Source: Chitinophaga sp. H8 (GTDB lineage Bacteria > Bacteroidota > Bacteroidia > Chitinophagales > Chitinophagaceae). Taken from it: a DNA stretch of 64,000 bases. Position numbers and translations under genes: made by a program. Positions 27,420 to 36,450 of the stretch are shown in pieces (the stretch's first letter is position 1; every line of letters begins with the position of its first letter). The notes below the pieces were generated by a model. That model ran no database searches. It was not told where the DNA came from and was given only the letters and a program-made list of their open reading frames with translations. The stretch spans positions 456,747 through 520,746 of the forward strand of contig NZ_JBEXAC010000003.1 in NCBI RefSeq assembly GCF_040567655.1. Direction: 5' to 3'.

Positions 27420-28457
27420 TTATTTCTTTTTTAATACCCATGCACTATCTGTTTTCACTGTTTTAGTTCCTAATATGTTGGAGATGACGAACAACGCGTC
27501 TTCCATGTTGCGCATAGGAACAATGCCGTCTATACGTCTGTTGCCCATAGCGGTATCTTCCATGATGATCTTTTGGCCGTAAGTATCTTCCAGGCTTTGG
27601 AGGATGTCATTTACGGTGGTATTACTCAATGCCATTTTATGTTCTGTCCAGGCATTGAAGAGTTCTGGCGCAGCTACTTGTTTTTCCAACTGAGCGGTTT
27701 GTTGGCGGAATGTTACCAGTTCCCCTGGTTGCATCACCACAAATTGTTGCTGGTTGAATGGGTTGCTCACCTTTACCCGTCCGCTTTTTAAAGAAACGGT
27801 GGTAATACCTCTGCGGCTTTTAACATTAAAGATGGTACCCAGTACTGCGATATCTACCTGGCCAGCATGTAATACAAATTCATCACCTGGACTGATTTGT
27901 TCCGGGTGGAGGTTCAGGTGTTTTACATCCAGGTAGGCTTCTCCTTCCAGCCATAGTTCGCGGCGTTTGCCGTCATGCCAGCGCCGGTGGTAATGCAGTG
28001 TGGAATTGGCATTAAGGATTACTGCTGATTGATCGGGGAGTATGACCAGTTGTGTTTGGCCATATCCCGTGTGAAAGATAAGAGGTCGTGTGTACCAATA
28101 ATACCAGCCCCCTGCACTGAGTAATACGCCCAGCAGTAATACTGCTGCATAACGCCGGTACTTATAGCGCATCTTTGGCAACGTGCGGTGGGGAGCAACC
28201 TGCTGCATCCCGTTCCGGATATTATTCCAGACCCTTTGCCTGCCAGCTTCATGCGGGGAGGACACTTGTGTACTTAATACCAGGATCAGGTTGGCAGCCT
28301 GCTCCATCTCGTCCGCTTTTTGTGGCCAGGCAAGCTTTACTGCCTGCCAGTAGCCTGGTGTTTTTTCAACGCCGTACCTGATCCAGTATTTATAAGCATC
28401 GTCATTGATGAAATCACTGGCATTGTACGTTCCATAATCCTTATCAAACAATTCCAT
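27420..28457 (-). CDS. FecR family anti-sigma factor
   Basis: Protein of 345 residues: cytoplasmic N-terminal sigma-binding part, one membrane helix (about 107-124), FecR beta domain with SAVILNANSTLHY, LEGEAYLDV and VAVLGTIFNVKS-like segments, and a C-terminal DUF4974-type domain (ILQSLEDTYGQKI) that contacts the STN domain of SusC. It holds the ECF sigma factor until the transporter is occupied. It is the first gene of the minus-strand set. Confidence 0.94.
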   Translation of the reverse strand: MELFDKDYGTYNASDFINDDAYKYWIRYGVEKTPGYWQAVKLAWPQKADEMEQAANLILVLSTQVSSPHEAGRQRVWNNIRNGMQQVAPHRTLPKMRYKYRRYAAVLLLGVLLSAGGWYYWYTRPLIFHTGYGQTQLVILPDQSAVILNANSTLHYHRRWHDGKRRELWLEGEAYLDVKHLNLHPEQISPGDEFVLHAGQVDIAVLGTIFNVKSRRGITTVSLKSGRVKVSNPFNQQQFVVMQPGELVTFRQQTAQLEKQVAAPELFNAWTEHKMALSNTTVNDILQSLEDTYGQKIIMEDTAMGNRRIDGIVPMRNMEDALFVISNILGTKTVKTDSAWVLKKK

Positions 28458-28612
28458 GGCAAGCGTTTAGAGTGCTTCTATTGTATACATACACAGGCAT
28501 GGCATTTTTTTATCCCATTTTTTACGTCTTTTCGCAAAAAAAATCCTGAGCTGGTAAAAAGAGCCGTTTGCTGCTGACATAGGGTTGTCGGAAGGAGGGA
28601 GTATATTTGAGT

Positions 28613-29683
28613 ATGATGAATATAACCGCACAAAGATTGCAGTCCCAACATATCAGTGTACCTGTATTTGAAAAGCCGGCAGACATTGTACAGCAGTTAG
28701 GCGCTGTACAGTCGCAGGATTATGCCGGAGCCAAATGGGCGATAGGAATGCGGTCGCAAGATGCTACGGATGCAGTGCTGGAAGAGGCATTTGATGCAGG
28801 CAGCATCCTGCGTACGCATGTGATGCGGCCCACCTGGCATTTTGTTACACCTGCTGATATCCGCTGGATGCTGGAACTGACGGCCCCCAGGGTAAATGCG
28901 CTGGCAGCGGGCATGTACCGTAATCTGGAGCTGGATAAAGCCACCTTTACACGGTGTAATAAACTGCTGGCAAAAGCATTACAGGGGGACAATTACCTGA
29001 TGCGTACGGAGTTGATGACCCTGCTGGAAAAGGCAAAGATTGTTACAACGGGTTTAAGAGGAACACATATCATGTTCCGGGCAGAGCTGGATGGCATTGT
29101 TTGCAGCGGCCCGCGTAAAGGCAAACAATTTACTTATGCCCTGCTGGAAGAACGGGCACCTCAGGCAAAAATATTGAAGCGGGAAGAGGCCCTGGGAGAA
29201 TTGACCCTGCGCTACTTTAACGGTCATGGTCCGGCTACTGTAGCAGATTTTGTGTGGTGGTCCGGATTAACGGCCACCGATGCGCGTAAGGGGTTGGACA
29301 TCGTAGGGCGGCAATTGACACCCGAAACAATAGCCGGGCAAATCTACTGGTGTGCTCCTGGTACCATACCCGTTAAAAGCAACGCCGCCTGCCTGTTGCC
29401 TGCCTATGATGAATACACAGTAGGATATAGAGACCGAAGTGCGATGATTATTGCCGAACATGAGCAGCAGGTATCCCGGGGCAATGTAATCTTCAGTCCC
29501 CAGGTACTGATCAATGGGCGCACCGTAGGTGTGTGGCAGCGTACGTTGCAAAAGGATACGGTAACGGTGACCATCAGCCCCTTTACTCCTTTAAATAAAG
29601 TACAGTTGCAAAGTGTGACGGCCGCCGCCAAACGCTATGCAAAATTCCTGGGGCTGGCACTGCGGTTAACCTTTGCTAAGTGA
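28613..29683 (+). CDS. winged-helix AlkZ/YcaQ-like DNA-binding protein
   Basis: Protein of about 356 residues of the HTH_42 (winged-helix) family, whose members include the interstrand cross-link DNA glycosylases AlkZ and YcaQ. The N-terminal signature GAVQSQDYAG holds a Q-x-Q motif in the place of the AlkZ catalytic pair, followed by RTHVMRPTWHFV and a middle FTYALLEER segment. ATG 28613 or 28616 is chosen; a TTG at 28607 sits at better distance from GGAGG at 28594-28598 and is possible. It is divergent from the FecR gene and appears monocistronic. Glycosylase activity is an inference. Confidence 0.8.
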   Translation: MMNITAQRLQSQHISVPVFEKPADIVQQLGAVQSQDYAGAKWAIGMRSQDATDAVLEEAFDAGSILRTHVMRPTWHFVTPADIRWMLELTAPRVNALAAGMYRNLELDKATFTRCNKLLAKALQGDNYLMRTELMTLLEKAKIVTTGLRGTHIMFRAELDGIVCSGPRKGKQFTYALLEERAPQAKILKREEALGELTLRYFNGHGPATVADFVWWSGLTATDARKGLDIVGRQLTPETIAGQIYWCAPGTIPVKSNAACLLPAYDEYTVGYRDRSAMIIAEHEQQVSRGNVIFSPQVLINGRTVGVWQRTLQKDTVTVTISPFTPLNKVQLQSVTAAAKRYAKFLGLALRLTFAK

Positions 29684-29713
29684 CCTGCCTGCTAAATAAT
29701 ATGGTCTTCTGAT

Positions 29714-30712
29714 TTAATCCGCTGCCGCCAGTTTTTTCTCCAGTGCCCGGTTGCGTAGGGTAATACGTTCTTTTTTTCGCACTTCGTAAATATGTTCATG
29801 TTCTTCCAGCAGGTCGTCATACGGGCCGCGGTAGGAGATGAGCTTTACAAATACGGGCGCCGTTTCTATAGCGATGAACAGCAGCATGATAAACCAGTTG
29901 GCCCAGCGTATGGGTTCGCTTTGCCGGGTCAGGTATCCCAGGGCATCGAGGCGGGAAGCGAAGCCATCCAGCCGGCTGCGTTGCATTTGAACAATATCGG
30001 CTTTGATGGAAGAATCGATGGCCTGCAATTGTTGCTGATGCTGATCAGTAAGTAATTTATTACGGAGCGAAAGGGTATCCAGGTCGGCCGCTGCCTTATC
30101 GGCATCCGCTTTTTTAGCTTTATAGATCGGCCCCAGGTTGCGGATCCTGGAACCACCGGTACCATCTGCTTCCTGCTGGGCAATTTGCACCAGGGTATCT
30201 TTCAAGAGCGCTTGTTGCTGTACTGCAGCATTCAATTTATCAATATCCGTTTTTAATTCGTTGATACGTGCCTGATAACGGGTTTTTACCTGGTCTTCCT
30301 GGGCTTTATAAACCTGTTGTTCGGTAATCGCCATCCGGGCTTTGATCTCTTTATTAAATACCTGCAGTTCCAGGGGTTTTGAAATGACAATAGCAATTAG
30401 AATAGCCAGTATCAGCCGGGGGAGCGCCATTTTAAATTCTGCCCAGAACCCATCCCTTTTTTTCATACTGGACACAATGTACCTGTCGAGGTTAAAGATC
30501 ATCAATCCCCAGATGAAACCAAATAATACCGCGGCCCACACTGATTCAAAAACTGTCCACAGCGCATAACCTCCTGATATCGCTGCTAAAAGCCCCGTGA
30601 AAAAGATGGTAGCACCTATCCCTGCATATTTATTGGTTTCAACAGGTGCCCTGTTTAACATAGGAATGTGTGTACCCGAACAAAATAAAAAGAACCCACG
30701 CATACGTTTCAT
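29714..30712 (-). CDS. DUF4407 domain membrane protein
   Basis: Protein of 332 residues with membrane helices near 35-55, 60-78, 97-113 and 275-295, enclosing a long charged coiled-coil stretch (about 130-260) in the periplasm or cytoplasm. The FLFCSGTHIPML start and WGLMIFNLDRYIVSSMKK segment are characteristic of DUF4407, a family of unknown function common in Bacteroidota. ATG 30712 is preferred over a TTG at 30739. It is convergent with the winged-helix gene. Confidence 0.85.
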   Translation of the reverse strand: MKRMRGFFLFCSGTHIPMLNRAPVETNKYAGIGATIFFTGLLAAISGGYALWTVFESVWAAVLFGFIWGLMIFNLDRYIVSSMKKRDGFWAEFKMALPRLILAILIAIVISKPLELQVFNKEIKARMAITEQQVYKAQEDQVKTRYQARINELKTDIDKLNAAVQQQALLKDTLVQIAQQEADGTGGSRIRNLGPIYKAKKADADKAAADLDTLSLRNKLLTDQHQQQLQAIDSSIKADIVQMQRSRLDGFASRLDALGYLTRQSEPIRWANWFIMLLFIAIETAPVFVKLISYRGPYDDLLEEHEHIYEVRKKERITLRNRALEKKLAAAD

Positions 30713-30887
30713 TGTTTCAGACTTTAAGAAATTAGACAATAAAAGTCTGCATCCCCGCTTAGGATTGCAGGGTATATAAAGGATGGATAGTGTGAAGGTA
30801 TTAATTATTTTGAAAGATTTTCACGGGCATCTGCCGGATACACCGTTAAAGTACCTGTTAAAGGAAGTAGAAGGGGGGCAGCAAGCG

Positions 30888-31451
30888 CTATAATCCGTAT
30901 GTATAGTCCATTCTTTTACTGATCGCTTCCCTGGCCGCTTTCCCTGCCCACTTTTCGCAGAGGTACAGGCCCAGATCGAGGGAGGAGGCTACTGCGCCGG
31001 CTGTAATGATCTGCTGGTCATCCACCAGCCGTTGTGGCAGCACTGCTTTGCAATAGGGTTTGAGGGCCTCATATTCCCCGAAATTAGTGGTAGCATGGAC
31101 ATGGGTTAAAAAGCCCGCAGCGCCCAGCAGCAGGCTGCCGGTGCATACTGAAATTTTATAGGGTACATTAGCGGCTGTTTGCAACCAGGTAATAAAGGCT
31201 GTATCCTGTATTAATTGACGGGTGCCGACCCCGCCAGGAACAATAATCGCATCATACCCGCTGAGGGGCTGTTGTATCCGGGTAGGAGTGATTGCCAACC
31301 CAAAGGGATCCTTTGCGGTAGGGGTAAAAGCACAGATATCCCAATGCAGTTGGGGGAGATATCCCATAGGCCGGAGCCTGCTGATGGGATCGTATACGCC
31401 GATCAGATCGAGCCAGGTGATACCGTCAAATATGATAAAGGCAATGTGCAT
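30888..31451 (-). CDS. DJ-1/PfpI family protein, isonitrile-hydratase-like
   Basis: Cytoplasmic protein of 187 residues with the DJ-1/PfpI fold. The nucleophile elbow is SVCTGSLLLGAAG (Cys103), and the N-terminal FDGITWLDLIGVYDPI plus VPGGVGTRQL match the isonitrile hydratase (InhA) branch rather than chaperone-type DJ-1. The next upstream gene on this strand (sucC) ends in its own terminator, so it is likely expressed separately. Substrate unproven. Confidence 0.87.
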   Translation of the reverse strand: MHIAFIIFDGITWLDLIGVYDPISRLRPMGYLPQLHWDICAFTPTAKDPFGLAITPTRIQQPLSGYDAIIVPGGVGTRQLIQDTAFITWLQTAANVPYKISVCTGSLLLGAAGFLTHVHATTNFGEYEALKPYCKAVLPQRLVDDQQIITAGAVASSLDLGLYLCEKWAGKAAREAISKRMDYTYGL

Positions 31452-31486
31452 AAATGTCCGTATTTACAGTAAAGGTAAAGTAAGCA

Positions 31487-31517
31487 CAAAAAAAATCCTC
31501 CCGGGGAACGGGAGGAT
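31487..31517 (-). terminator. intrinsic terminator of sucC
   Basis: Nine-base GC-rich stem (31495-31503 with 31509-31517), 5-base loop, followed on the minus strand by eight T residues; 27 bases past the sucC stop. Confidence 0.9.
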
Positions 31518-31543
31518 CTCTTTTCATTTATATTTCATTTCAG

Positions 31544-32758
31544 TTATGCGCTAACAGCTTTGTTTACCAGGGAAGCGGCTTCGCTGAGCAGGATCGCAGA
31601 TTGTACTTTCAGTCCGCTTTCTTCGATCAGTTTTTTAGCTTCTACGGCATTGGTACCTTGCAGGCGTACAATGATAGGAACGGTAATGTTACCGATAGAC
31701 TGGTAAGCATCGATCACCCCTTGTGCCACCCTGTCACAACGAACGATACCACCAAAGATATTGATGAGGATCGCCTTTACTTTAGGATCTTTCAGGATAA
31801 TACGGAAACCGGCTTCAACGGTTTGTGCATTGGCGGTACCACCTACGTCCAGGAAGTTGGCCGGCTCACCACCGCTTAATTTGATCATATCCATGGTAGC
31901 CATGGCCAGACCGGCACCATTTACCATACAACCTACGTTACCGTCCAGTTTTACAAAGTTCAGGTTGTATTTACCTGCTTCTACTTCTGTAGGGTCTTCT
32001 TCGGTAATATCGCGGAGTGCTTCCAGTTCAGGATGGCGCATCAGTGCGTTATCATCCAGGTTCATTTTACAATCTACCGCAATGATCTTTTCATCGCTGG
32101 TTTTGAATAATGGGTTTATTTCCAGCATGCTGCAGTCCAGACCTACATACGCATTGTAGAGGTTGGTAACAAATTTCACCATGTTTTTGAATGCCAGTCC
32201 GCTTAAACCGAAGTTGAAAGCAATTTTTCTGGCCTGGAAAGGTTGGAGTGCACCACCTGGGTGTACCCATTCTTTAAATATTTTTTCCGGAGTGCTATGT
32301 GCCACTTCTTCAATATCCATACCGCCTTCGGTAGAATACATGATTACATTCTGGCCTTTGGCACGGTCCAGCAGGATAGACAGGTATAATTCCTTTACAG
32401 GGTTAGGGCCAGGATAATATACGTCCTGTGCTACCAACACCTTATTTACCAGTTTACCGGCAGCGCCGGTTTGAATGGTTACCAGGGTGCCTCCTAATAT
32501 ATTGCCGGCAATAGTTTTAACATCTTCTGCATTTTTCCCTACTGCCACCCCTCTTTGTTCTGTACCGCGCACTTTACCTTTTCCACGTCCACCAGCATGA
32601 ATTTGTGCTTTTACCACTGCAAATTCGTTGCCATGCTGTACTTTCAATTGCTTGTAAGCCTCTGCAGCAGCCTCGGGTGTATCTACCGGAATGCCTTCCT
32701 GTACAGGTACGTTGTATTTTTTCAACAGTTCTTTAGCCTGATACTCGTGTAAGTTCAT
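31544..32758 (-). CDS. sucC: succinate-CoA ligase (ADP-forming) subunit beta
   Basis: TCA-cycle enzyme subunit of 404 residues that, with SucD, converts succinyl-CoA and ADP to succinate and ATP. It has the ATP-grasp start MNLHEYQAKELLKKYNVPV, KAQIHAGGRGKGK, the LEINPL and DCKMNLDDNA metal-binding segments, and the C-terminal FGGIVRCDRVAQGV and VRLQGTN loops. Length is normal. sucD is not adjacent. A 15-base palindrome lies just upstream (32772-32786). Confidence 0.97.
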   Translation of the reverse strand: MNLHEYQAKELLKKYNVPVQEGIPVDTPEAAAEAYKQLKVQHGNEFAVVKAQIHAGGRGKGKVRGTEQRGVAVGKNAEDVKTIAGNILGGTLVTIQTGAAGKLVNKVLVAQDVYYPGPNPVKELYLSILLDRAKGQNVIMYSTEGGMDIEEVAHSTPEKIFKEWVHPGGALQPFQARKIAFNFGLSGLAFKNMVKFVTNLYNAYVGLDCSMLEINPLFKTSDEKIIAVDCKMNLDDNALMRHPELEALRDITEEDPTEVEAGKYNLNFVKLDGNVGCMVNGAGLAMATMDMIKLSGGEPANFLDVGGTANAQTVEAGFRIILKDPKVKAILINIFGGIVRCDRVAQGVIDAYQSIGNITVPIIVRLQGTNAVEAKKLIEESGLKVQSAILLSEAASLVNKAVSA

Positions 32759-32771
32759 CGGATCAAATTTG

Positions 32772-32786
32772 GCGCTAAATTAGCGC
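32772..32786. promoter_or_regulatory. perfect palindrome upstream of sucC
   Basis: GCGCTAA-A-TTAGCGC, 14 bases before the sucC start codon and in the divergent region shared with the phosphorylase gene. It could be an operator or a small hairpin in the sucC leader; no regulator is identified. Confidence 0.4.
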
Positions 32787-32831
32787 TTTATGATTTAAAT
32801 ATAAAACCGTAGTCATTTGTGAATTAAAAAA

Positions 32832-32839
32832 TAACTTTG
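32832..32839 (+). promoter_or_regulatory. Bacteroidota -7 element (TAACTTTG)
   Basis: Exact TAnnTTTG match 70 bases upstream of the phosphorylase start. No properly spaced TTG is visible. Confidence 0.5.
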
Positions 32840-32909
32840 CGCCAATTTATTATTTGCGCTGACAGGTAAACGGCGACAGGGATATACCGGATAATAAAAA
32901 GACTGACCC

Positions 32910-33731
32910 ATGAGTGAATTATTACAGCAGATCACTGCGGCAAGCGATTATATTAAACAATTCTGGCAGGACACCCCGGTAGCGGGGATCATCCTGGGCA
33001 GCGGGCTGGGCAATCTGGCAGGAGATATTACCGGTAAAGTGGAAATAGCCTACGGGGATATCCCGTATTTTCCGGAGTCTACAGTAGAAGGGCATTCCGG
33101 GAAACTGATCCTGGGCTATATGCAAAATAAGCCGGTAGTAGCGATGGCAGGCCGTTTTCATTATTATGAAGGCTTTTCCATGCAGCAGGTGACTTTTCCG
33201 GTAAGAGTGATGAAAGCCCTGGGTATACAGACATTATTCATTTCCAATGCTGCCGGTGGTATGAATGCGGCTTTTGAAGTAGGCGACCTTATGATCATTA
33301 AAGATCATATTAACCTGCAGCCGGAACATCCGCTGAGAGGCCGGAATGAAAATACGTTGGGGCCGCGTTTTCCGGATATGAGCGAGCCTTATGCGAAAAG
33401 CCTGATCAACAGCGCCATGAAAATTGCCGGCGACAACAATATATCTTTACATACCGGCGTATATGTAGGCGTGCAGGGCCCCACCTTTGAAACCAGGGCA
33501 GAATATAAATATATGCATATCATAGGGGGAGATGCCGTGGGTATGAGCACCGTACCGGAAGTAATAGTGGCAGCACATGCCGGTTTACAGGTATTTGCCA
33601 TGAGTGTGATTACCGATATCGGGATACGGGAGGAAGAAAATGTAATTACACATGAGGAAGTATTGCAGGCAGCTAAAGCGGCAGAGCCGAAGCTAACGCT
33701 TATCTTCAGGGAATTGATCCAACAGTTATAA
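32910..33731 (+). CDS. punA: purine-nucleoside phosphorylase (trimeric type)
   Basis: Enzyme of 273 residues that splits purine nucleosides with phosphate to base and ribose-1-phosphate. Motifs of the trimeric PNP/MTAP family: GSGLGNLA, GHSGKLILG, GRFHYYEG, SNAAGGMN, GVQGPTFETRAE and VGMSTVPEV. The base-recognition position that is Asn in the human enzyme (Asn243) reads Asp here (VITDIG). The gene diverges from sucC; the putative porin gene follows after 18 bases and may be co-transcribed. Confidence 0.94.
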   Translation: MSELLQQITAASDYIKQFWQDTPVAGIILGSGLGNLAGDITGKVEIAYGDIPYFPESTVEGHSGKLILGYMQNKPVVAMAGRFHYYEGFSMQQVTFPVRVMKALGIQTLFISNAAGGMNAAFEVGDLMIIKDHINLQPEHPLRGRNENTLGPRFPDMSEPYAKSLINSAMKIAGDNNISLHTGVYVGVQGPTFETRAEYKYMHIIGGDAVGMSTVPEVIVAAHAGLQVFAMSVITDIGIREEENVITHEEVLQAAKAAEPKLTLIFRELIQQL

Positions 33732-33749
33732 TATTTGTACCATTATCGG

Positions 33750-35732
33750 ATGAGGCAACTTTTTATCATACTCGGCTTGCTGATTTTCTGCGGAAATCAA
33801 TTAATGGCACAATTCAATACGGGTGGGCGTTTTGGTAATATGGGCGGCGGCGGTGGCGGCAGCAGTAAAATGCAGCGGGATACCACCAAGCATGAGCATG
33901 AGGTAGATACCCTCACCCTCACTTACCAATACCTGGGCGAACCTACCCTGTTTAAACTGGATTCGTCTGTCAATAAATTTGACCTGAACTACCTGCGGGT
34001 ACCGGCCAGCTATGTATTCCTGGGCAATAACGGGAATGCCGCCAGAAATATCATTTTTACCCCCCGTATGCAGGCAGGCTTTGACGCAGGCTTTCATTCG
34101 TACGACGTATATGGTTATTCGCATGAAAATGCCAGGTTCTACAGAACTACCAAACCATATTCCGAACTGCATTACATGATAGGCAGCAAACAGGAACAAC
34201 TGATCCAGGTATCCCACACCCAGAACCGGGGCGAAAATTTTAACTTTTCTTTTGACTACCGCAAAGTCAATTCACCGGGATACTACCGCACCCAAAATAC
34301 CAATCATGACACTTACCGGGTTACTGCCAACTATCAGAGCCAGAACAAAAGGTATCATCTTTATTTGAGCTATTTCCTCAATAAGCTGAATGGTGGTGAA
34401 AATGGGGGGATCCGGAGCGATACCTTTCTGAATAAGGACCGGTACAAGGAACGCCGTACCATTGATGTAAACCTGGGGAATAATGAAGCACCAACCCAGG
34501 GATTCTTTGGCACCTCCATACCGGTTAAGTCTGCCTATCAGGAAGCCGGCTTTTTGCTGCAGCAGCAGTACGACTGGGGAAAAGGGGATACGGTCCATGT
34601 AAATGATACCACCCAATATTATAAGTTTGATCCGGTATTCCGGGTACAGTATACTTTCAAGTATAACCAGAATACCTACGAATTTATTGATAATCAACCA
34701 GATGAAACCTTCTACACCCAGAAGTACGGGTTTGCGTATATCCCTGATACTTCCGTGTTTGCCAAACATAAGTGGCGGAACATCTCCAATGATATCTCCC
34801 TGGTCCAATTCCCGGTAAGAGGTAATCTGGCGCATTTTATCAACCTGGGAGCACGCTTTGAAAATATTTCCGGCACCTTCCTCGACGCAGATATCAGTTT
34901 CAGCAACCTGGTCCTGCATGGAGAATACCGCAATAAAACCAGGAACCAGAAGTGGGACTTCTCTGCCAAAGGTGAATTTTATGCACTCGGACAGAATATA
35001 GGCGACTATAATGCCAGTGCCATGCTGAGCAGATACCTGAATGAAACACTGGGCAATATCCGGTTTGCCTTTAAGAATGTGAATGCCGAACCATCTTATG
35101 TGTATAAATACTTTAACAGTAACCGGGACACCTGGTATAATGATAATCTGAAAAAGGAAAATACAATCCAGCTGCAGTTTGCTGCGGATAACACCAAACT
35201 GAAATATAATCTGGCGGTCAACTATTTCATCTTCACCAACTATACTTATTTCAAAGACGCCTATCACAGCGATCAGTTTACCTCCCTGTTTAATATGCTG
35301 CAAATAGTATTCAGCAAACAGTTTACCGTGGGCCGGTTCAACTGGTATGCCGACCTCGCGTTTCAGCAGTTACATGGTACGGCACCCATTAATCTGCCTA
35401 CCATCTGGACGCGGCACAGATTTGCATATGAAAATAAACTGTTTAACAACCTGAACCTGATGACCGGGATAGAGGCGAAATATAACACTTCCTATTATGC
35501 GGATGATTACTCCCCTTTGACCGGGCAGTTCTTTTATCAGCAACAAAATAAGATCAGCCTGGCTTATCCGGATCTGGCAGCATTCCTCAATTTCCGGATC
35601 AAATCACTCACTGCCTATATCCGGGCGGAGAACCTGAATACCTTTTTCGGGAAAAATAATTTTGCAGCCAATCTGTATCCTTACAACGACTTTATGTTCA
35701 GGGTGGGGCTGCGGTGGTGGTTTGTAAACTAG
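33750..35732 (+). CDS. putative porin (Porin_10-like outer-membrane protein)
   Basis: Exported protein of 660 residues. Signal peptide MRQLFIILGLLIFCGNQLMAQ, a Gly-rich linker (GGGGGGSS), then alternating hydrophobic beta-strands to the end, closing with an aromatic-rich strand (MFRVGLRWWFVN). The pattern fits the Bacteroidota family called putative porin. ATG 33750 is chosen; a TTG at 33735 would precede the signal peptide. Substrate is unknown, though the adjacent phosphorylase makes a link to nucleosides conceivable. Confidence 0.8.
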   Translation: MRQLFIILGLLIFCGNQLMAQFNTGGRFGNMGGGGGGSSKMQRDTTKHEHEVDTLTLTYQYLGEPTLFKLDSSVNKFDLNYLRVPASYVFLGNNGNAARNIIFTPRMQAGFDAGFHSYDVYGYSHENARFYRTTKPYSELHYMIGSKQEQLIQVSHTQNRGENFNFSFDYRKVNSPGYYRTQNTNHDTYRVTANYQSQNKRYHLYLSYFLNKLNGGENGGIRSDTFLNKDRYKERRTIDVNLGNNEAPTQGFFGTSIPVKSAYQEAGFLLQQQYDWGKGDTVHVNDTTQYYKFDPVFRVQYTFKYNQNTYEFIDNQPDETFYTQKYGFAYIPDTSVFAKHKWRNISNDISLVQFPVRGNLAHFINLGARFENISGTFLDADISFSNLVLHGEYRNKTRNQKWDFSAKGEFYALGQNIGDYNASAMLSRYLNETLGNIRFAFKNVNAEPSYVYKYFNSNRDTWYNDNLKKENTIQLQFAADNTKLKYNLAVNYFIFTNYTYFKDAYHSDQFTSLFNMLQIVFSKQFTVGRFNWYADLAFQQLHGTAPINLPTIWTRHRFAYENKLFNNLNLMTGIEAKYNTSYYADDYSPLTGQFFYQQQNKISLAYPDLAAFLNFRIKSLTAYIRAENLNTFFGKNNFAANLYPYNDFMFRVGLRWWFVN

Positions 35733-35905
35733 CTGTTAGCTATTAGCCGTTGGCTTTTAGCTATTATGTTATGTTGGTAAAACCAGCTATTAGCTTATGG
35801 CTGTTAACCTTTAGCCTTTGCTCTTGTGTTATGTTAGTAGATATTTAATATAATGCCATTAGCAATGTAGGTGCTAACAGCTAATAGCCAACAGCTAAAA
35901 GCTAC
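35733..35905. repeat. TTAGC-word repeat block with inverted copy
   Basis: The gap after the porin gene is filled by variants of GCTGTTAGCTATTAGC, two copies of a TGTTATGTTRGTA word (near 35766 and 35826), and at 35873-35904 the complementary form GCTAACAGCTAATAGCC. Related words occur at 22124-22157. It looks like a dispersed repeat able to fold on itself; no gene is visible. Confidence 0.65.
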
Positions 35906-35910
35906 CTCTA

Positions 35911-35940
35911 TTGCTTTTCCATAAAATGGTAGTAAATTTG
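35911..35940 (+). promoter_or_regulatory. promoter of the metal-handling cluster
   Basis: TTG (35911-35913), 19-base spacer, TAAATTTG (35933-35940): full match to the Bacteroidota consensus. Start codon follows 14 bases later, so the leader is very short. Confidence 0.7.
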
Positions 35941-35954
35941 CATAAGTATTAATC

Positions 35955-36344
35955 ATGAAGAAGTTCGCCGTCATATTAATTGCCGTACTGTATACCGCTA
36001 TTACCAGCGGTTTTACAGTAAACCTGCATTATTGCATGGGCAAGCTGGCGTCTATTGATATGCTGCAAACCCCTTCTGATGCATGTAATAAGTGCGGAAA
36101 AACGGATAAAGGAAGCGATTGCTGCAAAAACGAGCTGAAATACTGCAAGGTCACCGAAGTACACCAGGCCGCCAAAACGCTGCATCAGGATGCCCCACTG
36201 GCTATTGACCTGCAATTGCCGGTGAATAGCCTTCCTGTACCTGCGGTATCTTTTACCCCTGCATTTGCAGCTTATGATCACCATGCCCCGCCTGATGGGG
36301 AAACTATCCCCCTTTTCCTGCGTAACTGCACCTTTTTGATCTGA
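35955..36344 (+). CDS. HYC_CC_PP family exported protein
   Basis: Protein of 129 residues with a signal peptide, then HYCMG (His25, Cys27), CNKCGK, a CC pair and CKV, and a downstream HHAPPDG. These match the HYC_CC_PP family, named for these motifs and known mainly from Bacteroidota metal-related loci. The clustered Cys and His suggest metal binding outside the cytoplasm; no activity is established. First gene of a plus-strand cluster that also encodes two HMA-type proteins. Confidence 0.82.
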   Translation: MKKFAVILIAVLYTAITSGFTVNLHYCMGKLASIDMLQTPSDACNKCGKTDKGSDCCKNELKYCKVTEVHQAAKTLHQDAPLAIDLQLPVNSLPVPAVSFTPAFAAYDHHAPPDGETIPLFLRNCTFLI

Positions 36345-36450
36345 TGTACCCCATTGAATGGCAAGGTGAAGCCTTTCACCCATTGCGCTGATGCCCGTTT
36401 CCGGGTACTTTCTCTTTAATTATTATTTATTTACGTAATTCAATCAGATC

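Noticed and set aside
28602..28609. TATATTTG as promoter of the winged-helix gene
   Set aside because: Matches TAnnTTTG but lies only 3-6 bases before the start codon and has no spaced TTG; it would require a leaderless or shortened message, so it is left out as a feature.
34272..35303. Minus-strand frame of over 340 codons opposite the porin gene
   Set aside because: Antisense to a consistent exported barrel protein; no start context or motif.
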